61,831 bases of DNA from UBA1876 sp964515395 (GCA_964515395.1 CAZERC010000007.1:1-61831); one strand, 5' to 3'. Positions 8,365 to 17,996 are shown, numbered from the stretch's first letter. Notes: generated from the letters alone by a model not told the origin. Made by a program: numbers and translations.

Positions 8365-9582
8365 ATGGACAAGTCGTTACTCGTGGCTCTTGTAGGCATT
8401 GCCGGTTGCGTGGAAATAATGCTTCATTTCGCACAATTGAAATTCCTTCGCGATCTTGGCGAGGAAATCCCTCCTGCTCTCGATGAGTTCATGGACCATG
8501 TCTTCACCTGGAAACGGTCTCTTGCATTTGGCCGAAGCCGGGTTGTTTCCCGTTTCGGCATGGTTGCATGCGGTTACGGACTCCTCGTGACCATTCTTTC
8601 CACAGGATTGCTGGAACCAATCGGGGTCTGGGCCCGGGATCTCATGGGCAGTGAAGCCGGGGCTGGTGTCCTGCTCGGCGTGCTGTCCGCTGCGGTGACC
8701 TGGCTTGTGCTCCTGCCCTGGGTGTGGGCGCGCTCTTTCATGCTCGATGACATCGGCCCCGCCCGTATCTCAGACGTCCGGCGTTTCTGGAACGAACAGG
8801 GGATCTTTCTTGTTCTTGGCATGACCGTTGCCGGCACCGCACTCGGCGGCGCGTCGCTGCTTCTGAAGATGAAAGCGGGATATTTGTGGTTTTACGGGAT
8901 AATCCTTCTGACCGAGTCCCTCTTGATGTGGCTCTTCCCTGTCATCGTTATTCCTCTTTTCTTCCCGGTCAAACCCTTGCCGGAAGGGCCGTTCAAGGAA
9001 AGATTGCAGGAAGTTTTCAGGAAGGCTGGACTGGAAGCGGCCGAGCTTTGGGAGGTCAATACTTCGAAAAAGCCCATGGCCGGGAACGCAATGGTCGCCG
9101 GTTTGGGAAAGGCAAGGAAGTTTCTGCTCTTTGACAGCCTCCTGAAATTTCGAAGCGAAGAGGAGATTACAGCTATCCTGGCACATGAAGTGGGCCATTT
9201 GAAAGGGAACCACCAGGCCAGGCGCTTCCTGCTTTCGGCTGTCATTCAGGGAGTCCTTGTGGCGGTGATCTGTGTTGCGGCCTCCGGCAGATCGGGGCCG
9301 GTGGCCCTTCTTGAGGGGGTTTTTGCGGCCCAGGCTGTGGCGGTACTCCTTTTCCAGCCCATGGTAATTCATTGTGCCCAGAGACAGGAATTCGAGGCGG
9401 ATGCTTTTGCCGCCAGGGTTGTCGGAGCATCCGCGATGAAATCCGTCCTTGAAAAACTTGCTTCGGAAAACAGGGGATGGACTCCGTCCCTGAGGCTTTA
9501 CTCCCTCTGGTATGAGCCCCATCCCCCTGTGGCAAAACGTCTGAAAGTCCTGGCCGATGAAGGCGGCCTCAGCGAAAGATAA
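8365..9582 (+). CDS. M48-family membrane zinc metalloprotease (Ste24/CAAX type)
   Basis: A 405-residue integral membrane endopeptidase. It has an N-terminal hydrophobic helix, several more membrane segments (near residues 70, 105, 150, 180, 295 and 320), the zinc motif HEVGH at 274-278 and the third-ligand region QEFEADAFAARV, all as in Ste24-type M48 proteases. ATG 8365 with AAAGGA ten bases upstream places the start at the first membrane helix; ATG 8296 is an alternative adding 23 residues. The 3' end overlaps the convergent DUF4139 gene by 14 bases. Likely function is membrane protein quality control or peptide processing. Confidence 0.85.
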   Translation: MDKSLLVALVGIAGCVEIMLHFAQLKFLRDLGEEIPPALDEFMDHVFTWKRSLAFGRSRVVSRFGMVACGYGLLVTILSTGLLEPIGVWARDLMGSEAGAGVLLGVLSAAVTWLVLLPWVWARSFMLDDIGPARISDVRRFWNEQGIFLVLGMTVAGTALGGASLLLKMKAGYLWFYGIILLTESLLMWLFPVIVIPLFFPVKPLPEGPFKERLQEVFRKAGLEAAELWEVNTSKKPMAGNAMVAGLGKARKFLLFDSLLKFRSEEEITAILAHEVGHLKGNHQARRFLLSAVIQGVLVAVICVAASGRSGPVALLEGVFAAQAVAVLLFQPMVIHCAQRQEFEADAFAARVVGASAMKSVLEKLASENRGWTPSLRLYSLWYEPHPPVAKRLKVLADEGGLSER

Positions 9583-11071
9583 GATCCTTGCCGTTTTTGA
9601 ACCTGACGGTGTACATCACGGAAATCCTCTTTGTCTCGCCGCCCTCCATACCGAGCCGCCATGTCAGGATTCCCTTGTCGTCCCGTTCTGCGGGATCAGG
9701 TTCGATCGAAACGTCTTCGATTTTGATCTCCTCTTTTGCCGGAACGGGCAACCGGTCGCGGACAACGAGTTCAACAGGTCTGTCGAGACCGTTCGTGACG
9801 GTGATCATGTACCCTTTCTGGAGACGGTCCTTGCCGATCCAGCTGCTTCCCTCTTTCGGGAGAAGGTCTTCACGGGATGCCACGACAAGCGGGGTTTTCC
9901 CGAAGGGGATGATCAATTCCTCGCCCATGCTTGACGCTTCGAGAACCGTCGTTCCCGTTTGTTTTCCATCGATAAAAAGTTCCGCACGGGCTTGCAGAAT
10001 CGCGCGATCAAGTTCTTCGATGGTTGCGACGGTCCAGGCTTCATCGGCGATTTCCGGAATACAGACCAGCTCCATCGATGCCGGTATGGAAAAAGCCCCG
10101 ATTTCCAGATGTGTCTTGTCCCCCGACCCCGGTATGTATCCCGAGGCTTCCATCCTGACGTCCACGAGCCCTTCCTCGACACTTTCCTTCAGTTCGGGGG
10201 TGATCGTTTGCGGCTCGTCCATTGCGCGATACACCTGTTCGCTTGTCTTGCTGAAGAAACTTTCACGATAGTCGACCACCAACGGATCCAGTTCCGGTGT
10301 GGCAAGCCCCTGCCGTGGTCTGACGGTATGAAGCGAAATGTCTCCATTCCAGTCAAGCCCCGTTTTTTGACTGATCGCAGCCTGAAGGGATCCTTCAATC
10401 AGCCCCGTCTCGCTATCAAGGGTAAGCTGGTATTTCGGCTGCCACCTCGCTTCGTCCGTCCAGGCAACGATGCCGATGGTGCCCTCGCCGGCGGTTTCAA
10501 CGGTCAGAACACGCAATTTGTCGTTTTCATTCGGCAATCTGGATTGCAGTTCCTGCTGCAGTATCCCGTACTGGGTTGTTGCGTCGGCCAGCGCGGCGGC
10601 AGTCTCCGCAGTCTTCAGTGCGATAGTTTCCCTCTTGGCGATGGCGCCGTCTAAGTAGGCATCAAGTTCGTCTGGTTTCGAGACCTCGGGAACAGCTGCC
10701 TCGAGGTGATTGCGAGCCTGTTCAAGGCCTTCGAGCCTGGCGGAGAGGCGCTCCTTTTCGGTTTTCGCCCTCTCGACCTCGTCGGCCAGGTCTTTCAGTG
10801 CCGACGGGATCCATCCGACTTGTGCCACCGTACGTATCCTGCTGTCCAGGATGCGAGCTTCGCCCGACAATTCGAAACGAAGGCTTTCGGGGTCGACTGT
10901 CATGGGCAGTTCCACGTCAATGGTCCCACCTGCTGCGAATTCCATGCGCATCAGGGCTCCCGACGGGTAAATGTCGACGGCGACGACTTCAGGGACGGAG
11001 GGAGCCGCCAACGCAGGCGGAGCCACAAGTGTTGACGCGAGAAAAACAAGAAACAGGAATTTTCCGGCCAT
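9569..11071 (-). CDS. Secreted DUF4139 domain protein
   Basis: A 501-residue exported protein. A signal peptide (MAGKFLFLVFLASTLVAPPALA) is followed by a beta domain, a coiled-coil stretch (about residues 90-200, rich in Glu/Lys/Leu heptads) and a C-terminal DUF4139 beta-sandwich ending in GMEGGETKRISVMYTVRF. This is the layout of the mucoidy-inhibitor-A-like family, whose biochemical role is unknown. GGAGG lies 8 bases before ATG 11071, which rules out the longer frame from 11194. Confidence 0.8.
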   Translation of the reverse strand: MAGKFLFLVFLASTLVAPPALAAPSVPEVVAVDIYPSGALMRMEFAAGGTIDVELPMTVDPESLRFELSGEARILDSRIRTVAQVGWIPSALKDLADEVERAKTEKERLSARLEGLEQARNHLEAAVPEVSKPDELDAYLDGAIAKRETIALKTAETAAALADATTQYGILQQELQSRLPNENDKLRVLTVETAGEGTIGIVAWTDEARWQPKYQLTLDSETGLIEGSLQAAISQKTGLDWNGDISLHTVRPRQGLATPELDPLVVDYRESFFSKTSEQVYRAMDEPQTITPELKESVEEGLVDVRMEASGYIPGSGDKTHLEIGAFSIPASMELVCIPEIADEAWTVATIEELDRAILQARAELFIDGKQTGTTVLEASSMGEELIIPFGKTPLVVASREDLLPKEGSSWIGKDRLQKGYMITVTNGLDRPVELVVRDRLPVPAKEEIKIEDVSIEPDPAERDDKGILTWRLGMEGGETKRISVMYTVRFKNGKDLIFR

Positions 11072-11228
11072 GGGCATTTCCTCCTTAATTTGGCATCTGA
11101 AACATGGATATATTACCATTTTATAATACACCAACGGAGGCGTTTCATTCAGGAACGTATGCCTGAGAAGCCCTCTCGTGTACAATGTAGGCAAAGCAAA
11201 ATATTTTGGTTATGCGGGGTGGACATTC

Positions 11229-12323
11229 ATGTTGAGTTGCGGCATTATCGGCCTTCCGCTGGCGGGGAAAACGACGGTCTTTAACGTGATCACCCGTGCC
11301 GGAGCGGAAGTGAAAACCTATGCCGGGGGGAAAACCGACCCGAACAGGGCTGTCGTGGACGTGCCAGATGAAAGATTTGATTCACTGGTAGACATATATC
11401 AACCCAAAAAGCAGGTTCCTGCGGCCGTCGAATTCGTCGACCTCGCCGGGCTGTCGAAAGATGCGAGCAAGGGAGCCGGGCTGGGGAATGCCTTCCTTTC
11501 CTTTGTTGCCGACAGCGATGCCTTGATCCACGTGATCCGCTGCTTCGACAATCCGGAAGTCCCTCATCCCGAAGAATCAGTGGACCCCCCCAGAGATTGG
11601 GAGATCGTGGAGATGGAACTGGTTTTCCGCGATCTCGGTGTTATCGAAAACCGTCTGGCCCGCCTCGGGGAAAAGAAGCGCCCTTCACCTGAAGAACAAA
11701 GAGAAGCGGCCCTACTTGAAAGATGCAGGGCCCATCTCCTGGAAGAAAAACCGCTTCGGGAACTCGAACTGAAGGACGACGAGGAAAAGGTCTTGCGGGG
11801 ATTCGCCTTTCTGACCTTCAAACCGGAACTGGTCGTCTTGAACTGTGACGAAACCCAGACGGATGATGAGTCCATTCCTTCCTACAAAGAATTTCTGGAA
11901 CTTGCGGCGGTAAGGAGACTTCAAACCATAAGGCTTTTCGGTCGCATGGAAATGGACCTTGCCGAACTCGACATGGACTCGCAACGCGAGATCATGGGAG
12001 AACTCGGAATCCCGGAACCGGGTCGTGAACGGCTGATTGAAGCAGCTTTCGAGCGACTCGGCCTTATCAGCTTCTTCACCGTCGGCAAGGATGAAGTCAA
12101 GGCATGGACCCTTCCGAAGGGCTCAACTGCCCTCGAAGCCGCCGGAACGATCCACACGGATCTGGCAAGAGGGTTTATCAGGGCCCAGGTGGTGCATTAT
12201 GATGATTTCAGGAAGGAAGATTTTTCCATGGCCAAATGCAGGGAGCACGGACTTCTGCGCCTTGAAGGGCGGGACTATGTCGTTGTCGACGGTGACATCA
12301 TGGAAATCCGGTTCAATGTCTAG
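11229..12323 (+). CDS. ychF: Ribosome-associated ATPase YchF
   Basis: A 364-residue member of the Obg-related YchF/OLA1 family, a cytoplasmic ATPase that binds ribosomes. G1 is GLPLAGKTT (residues 8-16), the DLAGL switch follows near 70, the coiled-coil helical arm spans about 130-190, and the altered G4 reads NCDE, the change that gives the family ATP preference. The C-terminal TGS domain ends with GRDYVVVDGDIMEIRFNV. GGGGTGGA precedes ATG 11229. It leads a cluster followed at 27 bases by an old-yellow-enzyme gene and then a ROK kinase. Confidence 0.93.
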   Translation: MLSCGIIGLPLAGKTTVFNVITRAGAEVKTYAGGKTDPNRAVVDVPDERFDSLVDIYQPKKQVPAAVEFVDLAGLSKDASKGAGLGNAFLSFVADSDALIHVIRCFDNPEVPHPEESVDPPRDWEIVEMELVFRDLGVIENRLARLGEKKRPSPEEQREAALLERCRAHLLEEKPLRELELKDDEEKVLRGFAFLTFKPELVVLNCDETQTDDESIPSYKEFLELAAVRRLQTIRLFGRMEMDLAELDMDSQREIMGELGIPEPGRERLIEAAFERLGLISFFTVGKDEVKAWTLPKGSTALEAAGTIHTDLARGFIRAQVVHYDDFRKEDFSMAKCREHGLLRLEGRDYVVVDGDIMEIRFNV

Positions 12324-12350
12324 CCTGTCAGTTTGAAAGGAGGTGCGACG

Positions 12351-13364
12351 ATGAAAGACCTGCTCCGGGAGCCGATCGAAATCGGTCCCGTACGACTCGA
12401 GAACAGGTATGTCTCGGCCCCGATCGCCACGGCAACGGCGACTCGGGAGGGGTTCCCCACGGCCGATACCCTCAACGCACATGGCCTCATCGCCGAAAGC
12501 GGAGTCGGCCTCTCCGTCGTCGAGCATCACGCTGTTCACAAGGAAGGGAGAACCAGCCTTCGCCAGCTGCTTCTCGACAGAGAGGAAGTCGTTCCGTACC
12601 AGAGCAAGCTTTACGAAGTCTACTCGTCCCATGCATGTCCTGCCTTTATCCAGATAAATCATGCGGGATCGCTGGTCAACGACGAAGACATGCTTGACGG
12701 CAACTTTGTTCCGTATGGACCGTCTCCCATTCGGCATCCCTATTGCAACCTCTACGTCATGCCCAGGGCGATGGCAGTTCCGGAGATTGAAGCCGTGACC
12801 AGGAAGTTTGCAGAAGCGGCGAAATTTGCCATACAGGCGGGATATCCTGGTGTAGAGATCCACGCCTGCCATGGTTTTCTCATTGGCCAGTTTTTGAGTC
12901 CCCTGACGAATCACCGTTCCGACCGGTATGGCGGGGAAATCAAAAACAGGGCAAGACTCCTTTTCGAGATATATGAAGCCGTCCGCGACAGCATCCCGTG
13001 GGAAAACCCGGTGGCCGTACGACTCGGAGTGTCCGACACGATGCCCGGGAAACCTCCTGCGGGCCTGACCCTTGATGATGCGAAATGGGTTGCCCGGGAA
13101 CTGGCTGCGAAAAAAGTGGCCATGCTGGATTTATCAGGCAACCTTTGCGGTTTTGAGGGGACCGGGAATGCCTATTTCGCTCCCTTTGCTAAGGCCATCA
13201 AGGAGGTCACGGGAAGTGTCCCTGTGTTGTGCACGGGAGGGATCGGCGACCCCGAAACGGCGGAACGACTCCTCCGTGAGGGAGCCTGTGATCTTGTGGG
13301 CCTGGGTCGACCCTTGCGAAGGGATCCCAAAACGGTCCGCAACTGGCTGGACGGCTCCAGGTAG
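12351..13364 (+). CDS. NADH:flavin oxidoreductase, old yellow enzyme family
   Basis: A 337-residue TIM-barrel flavoprotein. Family marks are PIEIGPVRLENRYVSAPIATATA near the N terminus, HGFLIGQFLSPLTNHRSDRYGG (the HA.GYLI.QFLSP family signature region, ~residues 166-187) and LGRPLRRDP near the C terminus. It lacks the C-terminal Fe-S/FAD region of 2,4-dienoyl-CoA reductase, so it is the short single-domain type, probably reducing an activated alkene. AAAGGAGGTG five bases before ATG 12351 sets the start. Substrate unknown. Confidence 0.88.
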   Translation: MKDLLREPIEIGPVRLENRYVSAPIATATATREGFPTADTLNAHGLIAESGVGLSVVEHHAVHKEGRTSLRQLLLDREEVVPYQSKLYEVYSSHACPAFIQINHAGSLVNDEDMLDGNFVPYGPSPIRHPYCNLYVMPRAMAVPEIEAVTRKFAEAAKFAIQAGYPGVEIHACHGFLIGQFLSPLTNHRSDRYGGEIKNRARLLFEIYEAVRDSIPWENPVAVRLGVSDTMPGKPPAGLTLDDAKWVARELAAKKVAMLDLSGNLCGFEGTGNAYFAPFAKAIKEVTGSVPVLCTGGIGDPETAERLLREGACDLVGLGRPLRRDPKTVRNWLDGSR

Positions 13365-13395
13365 TCGTCCGGCGTCTTTCGGGAAGGCGGGGAGA

Positions 13396-14304
13396 ATGCA
13401 GATAGGCATAGATCTTGGAGGACATACGACCAGGGTCGCCCTGGTCAGGAAAGGGAAAATCCTTGCGTCTTCCGAAGCCGGCACGCCGGAGAGCCGCGCC
13501 CCGGGGGATGTCATGGAGAAAATTTCGTCCATGATCAGGCATCTCGAAGCGGGCGGAAGGTTCGAAGGAATCGGCATCGGCCTTCCCGGGATGCTGAACG
13601 CCGAAAGGAACCGGGTGCTCAGGCTGCCGAATTTCCCCCTCTGGGAGGATTTTGACCTGAAATCAGAGGCGATGCAATTTTTGGGGTCACCAGTTGTCAT
13701 CGAGAACGACGCGAACTGTTATGCGCTGGGAGAAGGCGCTTCAGGAGCTGCCAGAGGCCTCGAAAATTACATCGTGATCACTGTCGGTACCGGTGTCGGA
13801 GGAGGAGTCGTCCTTGGCGGCGACCTGCTGAGAGGGAGTCACGGCATGGCCGGGGAGCTTGGGCATGCGGTCGTGGGAGAAAAGATCCCCTGTGGATGCG
13901 GCGGCATGGGGCACTGCGAATCCATTGCCGGAGCCGACGGCGTCGAGAAAGCCCTTGCCGCATTGGGTATCCGGGGGGAGCTCTCAGATCTCTGGAAGAA
14001 ACGTGATCGCCCTCCCTACAGGGAGGTGTGGGAGAAGGCGCTCGACGCGCTGGCCAGGATGGTAGCCACGGCCGTGCATTTTTTCGATCCCCGGGCGATC
14101 ATTGTTGGTGGAGGACTGAGCCGTGGCGAAGGTTTTCTCGATGAACTCGCCGATACCGTGAAGGTCTATCTGGCCGAGCCCTTCAGGGAAAGTCTCGATT
14201 TGAGGCGAAGCCTTCTCGGGAACGATGCCGCCGTCATAGGCGCGGCGGTTCTTGCGGCCCGGAATACAGAGACGGGATCTTTTAGAGACTCGTCCATTTC
14301 TTGA
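13396..14304 (+). CDS. ROK-family sugar kinase (glucokinase-like)
   Basis: A 302-residue ROK protein without a DNA-binding domain, so a kinase rather than a repressor. It starts MQIGIDLGGHTTRVALV (phosphate-1 loop), has GIGLPGML, the catalytic ENDANCYALGE region with Asp, GTGVGGGVVLGG, and the ROK zinc motif CGCGGMGHCES. GGGGAGA precedes ATG 13396. It follows the OYE gene by 31 bases. The 3' end overlaps the convergent YitT gene by 23 bases. Glucose or another hexose is the likely substrate. Confidence 0.88.
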   Translation: MQIGIDLGGHTTRVALVRKGKILASSEAGTPESRAPGDVMEKISSMIRHLEAGGRFEGIGIGLPGMLNAERNRVLRLPNFPLWEDFDLKSEAMQFLGSPVVIENDANCYALGEGASGAARGLENYIVITVGTGVGGGVVLGGDLLRGSHGMAGELGHAVVGEKIPCGCGGMGHCESIAGADGVEKALAALGIRGELSDLWKKRDRPPYREVWEKALDALARMVATAVHFFDPRAIIVGGGLSRGEGFLDELADTVKVYLAEPFRESLDLRRSLLGNDAAVIGAAVLAARNTETGSFRDSSIS

Positions 14305-15169
14305 ATCCGCGGCCCACGACCTCGGAAGCATCGGAGACGACCATGAAGGCGCCGGGATCCCGACTGGACATGAAGCGTTTCAGGTCCACCGTCTGACGTG
14401 GTGTGAGGAGGCAGAATATCACGCGGCGTTTGGCGTGGGTGTACCCACCTTCGCCGTAGAGAACCGTCACCCCGCGGCGGAGCTCTTCCGTTATGAAGGA
14501 CGACACCGCATCCGGCTCGCTGCTGATGACGAAAACCTGCCTCCGCCTGTCGAAGGAGCGGAGGACGTTATCCATGACAAGACCGTTCGAAAAAATGCTG
14601 ACAAGGCCGTAAATGGCGCCCTCGAGGCCGACAATTGCCACCGACACGGAGAGTATGACCAGGTTGATGTAGAAGGTAAAACGCCCTACCTCGACTCCGT
14701 AGCGTTTCCGAAGTGCGATGACGATGATGTCTGTTCCTCCCAAAGAACTTCCGGATCTGAGAACCAGTCCCCCGCCAAGGCCTTTGACGACGCCGGCCAG
14801 AATGGCGACGAGAAGCCTTTCGTCAAGGTCCGGAGAGGGAATCCCTTCCAGGACTTTCAAGAGGACCGACAGCAGGAAGACCGAATAAATCGTCCAGGCG
14901 ACAAAACGTCGGGAGAGTTCCTTCAGTCCCCAAATGATGAGCGCGGCATTCAGCCCGGCGACAACCCACACCGGGGAAATCCCGAAAGCGTAATTCGAGA
15001 GCACAGCTATGCCTGAAACTCCGGAATCAGGGAAACGATAGGGTATCGTCAGGGACATGATCCCGAAAGCCACGATGGCCGTGCCGAAACTGACCATGAA
15101 AAACGTCGGCGCTTCGCGCCTGATACCACCCAGGGTTGCCGAAACGGCATGCTTTATGGCGGAAACCAT
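14282..15169 (-). CDS. YitT-family membrane protein (DUF161 plus DUF2179)
   Basis: A 295-residue inner-membrane protein. Five or six hydrophobic segments fill the first ~200 residues with the conserved SGIAVLSNYAFGISPVWV and GLVLRSGSSLGGTDI motifs, followed by a cytoplasmic DUF2179 domain (VISSEPDAVSSFITEELRRG, GEGGYTHAKRRVIFCLL). Function of the family is not established. Start ATG 15169 has AAGGAG rather far upstream (about 13 bases). Confidence 0.88.
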   Translation of the reverse strand: MVSAIKHAVSATLGGIRREAPTFFMVSFGTAIVAFGIMSLTIPYRFPDSGVSGIAVLSNYAFGISPVWVVAGLNAALIIWGLKELSRRFVAWTIYSVFLLSVLLKVLEGIPSPDLDERLLVAILAGVVKGLGGGLVLRSGSSLGGTDIIVIALRKRYGVEVGRFTFYINLVILSVSVAIVGLEGAIYGLVSIFSNGLVMDNVLRSFDRRRQVFVISSEPDAVSSFITEELRRGVTVLYGEGGYTHAKRRVIFCLLTPRQTVDLKRFMSSRDPGAFMVVSDASEVVGRGFKKWTSL

Positions 15170-15252
15170 CGATCTGTTTCAACTCCTTCCGGCTGACATA
15201 GTCTAGACGACCCTGACGGAAAAAGGCAAGCCTGCGGCAGTCGAAAAAGTCA

Positions 15253-15261
15253 TGTTACAAT
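15253..15261 (+). promoter_or_regulatory. Extended -10 promoter element
   Basis: TG followed by one base and TACAAT (15256-15261) forms an extended -10 without a clear -35 box, 35 bases before the start of the 147-residue protein. A similar GGTTACAAT lies at 16354-16362, before the prepilin peptidase gene. Confidence 0.4.
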
Positions 15262-15295
15262 GTAGGCCGATTCCAGCAAAAGGGGGCAGCACACC

Positions 15296-15739
15296 ATGCA
15301 AAGACAGATAAACCTTGATGAACTTCTGTCCATGCTCGTGGCGAAGATGGACAGTCTCGCCTACAGTGATGAGAACCAGAAGACCAAGTTCAACATCATT
15401 GCCCGGGCCATGTACAAGAAGGGACTCATCGAGGATGAGGACGTTATCGAATCTGTCCGGGAAGAGCACCGGATCCTGAAGGAACTTGGCGCGATATCCG
15501 AGTTGCCTTCGGAAGATGTCGTCCAGGCCATTGCCGACAGCATCCTCCAGTGGGTCAAGGGAGATGTGGAAAAAATCAACCAGGCCATGGAGGAATATGA
15601 GAAAAAGCTTCAGGAAATGATGCAGAAGGAGCAGCAATCGGCCAAACCGAAGATAGACGTCGCATCGCCGGCCATGCTCGATCAGCTTGACAAGATGAAC
15701 AAGGGTCAGGGTGGCGGCGGAAGCAAACTGATTTACTGA
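15296..15739 (+). CDS. Conserved hypothetical protein, helical
   Basis: A 147-residue, highly charged, mostly helical cytoplasmic protein. Residues 10-80 are amphipathic helices (LLSMLVAKMDSLAYSDEN, ARAMYKKGLIEDEDVIESV), residues ~85-110 form a probable coiled coil rich in Glu/Lys/Gln, and the tail is flexible (NKGQGGGGSKLIY). I do not recognise the family. GGGGGC precedes the ATG, a promoter element lies at 15253-15261 and a strong terminator follows, so this is a monocistronic gene. Confidence 0.75.
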   Translation: MQRQINLDELLSMLVAKMDSLAYSDENQKTKFNIIARAMYKKGLIEDEDVIESVREEHRILKELGAISELPSEDVVQAIADSILQWVKGDVEKINQAMEEYEKKLQEMMQKEQQSAKPKIDVASPAMLDQLDKMNKGQGGGGSKLIY

Positions 15740-15760
15740 GGCCTTTGCAAGGCGGAAACA

Positions 15761-15800
15761 AAAGAGCCGGGCCGCGTTTTTTGCGGCCCGGCTCTTTTTT
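15761..15800. terminator. Strong bidirectional intrinsic terminator
   Basis: AAAGAGCCGGGCCGC (15761-15775) pairs with GCGGCCCGGCTCTTT (15783-15797), a perfect 15-bp stem with a seven-base loop, followed by T5-6 on the plus strand and by A/T-rich sequence giving T's on the minus strand. It separates the convergent hypothetical and universal stress genes. Confidence 0.92.
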
Positions 15801-16260
15801 ATGGCAGATCCGATCCCGGGCGGTAGATCAGGACCGAGCAATGGGCGTATCGTCCAATCGTTGAAGCGGTGCTCCCAACGACGAGTCTCTCTATGGCACT
15901 ATGCCCCCGGTATCCCGTAACGATGAGGTTGTAATCATTTTCACGGGCGAAACGAATGACAATATCACCGGGGTTGCCTTCCAGGACGTGAACATCACGT
16001 TCGACATGCTGCAGGGAAGGGTTTTTCTCCTCGGCCTTCCTCAGGTAATAGAGGAGTCTCTTCCGGGCGACTTCGGAGACCTCCTGGTCGATGCCTTCCC
16101 TCGGGATCCAGGGCTCGTAGCCTTTGAAAAGATAGGGATGGGGCAGCACATGTATGAAGCTGACGTCGACATCGAGACGGTACGCAAGGTTGAGGCCGTA
16201 GTTGACGACCTGTTCCCCCATATGGCTGAGATCCACGGCGACCAGAATTTTTCGGGGCAT
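15799..16260 (-). CDS. Universal stress protein (UspA family)
   Basis: A 153-residue single-domain Usp protein: MPRKILVAVDLS at the N terminus, and the ATP-binding signature GYRGHSAIERLVVGSTAST (G-x2-G-x9-G-S/T) followed by HCSVLIYRP. The presence of the full motif suggests the ATP-binding subclass. GGAGGTG precedes ATG 16260. Stand-alone gene on the minus strand, ending in the shared terminator. Confidence 0.9.
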   Translation of the reverse strand: MPRKILVAVDLSHMGEQVVNYGLNLAYRLDVDVSFIHVLPHPYLFKGYEPWIPREGIDQEVSEVARKRLLYYLRKAEEKNPSLQHVERDVHVLEGNPGDIVIRFARENDYNLIVTGYRGHSAIERLVVGSTASTIGRYAHCSVLIYRPGSDLP

Positions 16261-16398
16261 TGCCAGTCACCTCCAGGGTAGCGCTCCTGCAATTACACCG
16301 ATATTTTATCACGATGAATCGTCAATAGAAAGAGCGCATGAAGGGCGCGATTAGGTTACAATGAGGCCGTTTTCAGCATCAAAGCGGGAGGTGCCTCC

Positions 16399-17181
16399 GT
16401 GGAAATATTCTGGGTTCTCCTGAGTGGTTACCTTGGAGCCTGCATAGGTTCTTTCGTCAACGTTGTTGCCCTGAGGACAATACAGGGGCGCCCCTGGTGG
16501 GGAGATGAACGCTCTCGCTGTGATGAATGCGGAGAGCCCCTGTCCGGGGTCGACCTTGTCCCCTTGTTCTCCTTTCTGGTCCTCAGGGGTCGATGCCGAC
16601 ACTGTGGAGAGACCTTTCCCCCCAGCTATTTTCTCGTTGAACTGGCAGGTGCTTTCATTGGTGCGGCGGTGGTCTGGAAATGGGGTCTTTCCTGGGCGGC
16701 GCTTGCGGGGCTCTTGCTGGGTTATGGATTGTTGTTGAACTCTTTGACGGACATCTATTCCGGATACGTTTACGATCTCTACGCCTGGCTGCCCGGTGTG
16801 ATCGTCTTTGTGATGCGCATAGCCGGTGGGAAAGAGGCACTTCTTGACGGGGTGTTCGGTGCTGCGCTCGGCTTTGGAGTCATTGCAGTCATCATTCTTG
16901 TGAGCAGGGGTGGCATGGGATGGGGCGACGCCGGTCTCACAGGAGGCATGGGAGCCGCCCTGGGATGGAAGCTTGCAGCCGTTGGACTCTATTCCGGTTT
17001 CATGATCGGTGGAGTTGCGGCCCTGATCCTTCTTCTGGCGAAGAAGGTGTCTCGAAAACAGGAGTTGCCCCTGGTTCCCTTTCTGGCTCTTGGAGGACTT
17101 GCCGCAATCCTGATGGGCCCCGTGATGCTAGGGTATTTCGGTCTGGGGGCCGGTTGGCCCTGGGTGCAACAGGGGGGCTAG
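16399..17181 (+). CDS. Prepilin peptidase / N-methyltransferase (A24)
   Basis: A 260-residue inner-membrane enzyme that cleaves and N-methylates type IV prepilins. The N-terminal cytoplasmic domain has the zinc cysteine pairs CDEC (46-49) and CRHC (72-75), followed by LFSFLVLRG and several membrane helices. The aspartyl protease residues are expected in LTDIYSG and GMGWGDAGL. GTG start 16399 is set by GGGAGG six to eight bases upstream. No pilin or secretion gene is nearby. The last 54 bases overlap the convergent hydrolase gene. Confidence 0.88.
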   Translation: MEIFWVLLSGYLGACIGSFVNVVALRTIQGRPWWGDERSRCDECGEPLSGVDLVPLFSFLVLRGRCRHCGETFPPSYFLVELAGAFIGAAVVWKWGLSWAALAGLLLGYGLLLNSLTDIYSGYVYDLYAWLPGVIVFVMRIAGGKEALLDGVFGAALGFGVIAVIILVSRGGMGWGDAGLTGGMGAALGWKLAAVGLYSGFMIGGVAALILLLAKKVSRKQELPLVPFLALGGLAAILMGPVMLGYFGLGAGWPWVQQGG

Positions 17182-17982
17182 CCTGCTGGTCATCATCTCC
17201 AGCGGTTTGAGGGACGGGCGACCATTGAGGTGCCTGAAGGGGTGATCCGCCCCCTCGATGACATGAAAGGCCTTCCGCGTTTCGGGCAGAGGAACTTCCC
17301 TGACGATTTCCCTGCATGACTCTTCGGAAAAAGTGCCGTCAAGGCTGCCGTAGAAAGAGACGAAATATTCGGCGGCGAGATTCCGGGCGGCCTTGTGAAG
17401 GATTTCTTCAGGCGGCATGGAATCCAGGATGGGGAGTTCCAGTGACTGTTCCGCTTCAGGTCGTATTCTGTCGCCGCTTCCGCTGGTGATGATTCCCACG
17501 GGCGGAAATCCAGGCAAGGGCGCCTTGTGTTTTTTTCCGCGCAAAACGGTTTCCGAGGCATTCCCCGCAACTGTCACGGCGTGAATTCCTCCGAGGGAAA
17601 AGCCCCATATCCAGTAGTCCCTTTCTGGGAAAAGAGAACAGACAAGGGAAAGGCCCTCGAGGACATCGGCGTGGTCTTTTGCAAAGGTCTTGCCCCTGAA
17701 TGCGGCCCAGGCCCAGCTGTTGCGGTCTTCCCCGAAAGTTTCCCTGTCCCGGCGAAAGCGGCTCGTTTCCACAATGGCCGAAATTGCTCCCCTGGCGTTC
17801 AGCATCCGGGCAAGCCGCCCGTACTTGTTTTCGGGTGACAGGTCGGCACATCCGTGAACCCCATGGAGAAGGGCGACGACAGGCGTACGCCTCGTTATCG
17901 GTTCCGGGTTTGAAACAAAGACCCGGACCTTACCATCGCCGAAATGTCCCCGAGCGCAGTATTCAAAATGATACTGAGGCAT
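17128..17982 (-). CDS. Predicted alpha/beta hydrolase
   Basis: A 284-residue protein with alpha/beta hydrolase features: VVALLHGVHGCAD (oxyanion-hole region, residues 35-47), the nucleophile elbow WGFSLGGIHAV (Gly-x-Ser-x-Gly), and a late histidine in EGADHPFRHL. No signal peptide is seen. Family-level substrate is unknown. The 3' end overlaps the prepilin peptidase gene by 54 bases in the convergent direction. Confidence 0.72.
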   Translation of the reverse strand: MPQYHFEYCARGHFGDGKVRVFVSNPEPITRRTPVVALLHGVHGCADLSPENKYGRLARMLNARGAISAIVETSRFRRDRETFGEDRNSWAWAAFRGKTFAKDHADVLEGLSLVCSLFPERDYWIWGFSLGGIHAVTVAGNASETVLRGKKHKAPLPGFPPVGIITSGSGDRIRPEAEQSLELPILDSMPPEEILHKAARNLAAEYFVSFYGSLDGTFSEESCREIVREVPLPETRKAFHVIEGADHPFRHLNGRPSLKPLEMMTSRLAPLLHPGPTGPQTEIP

Positions 17983-17996
17983 AGTTCGTAAAACCC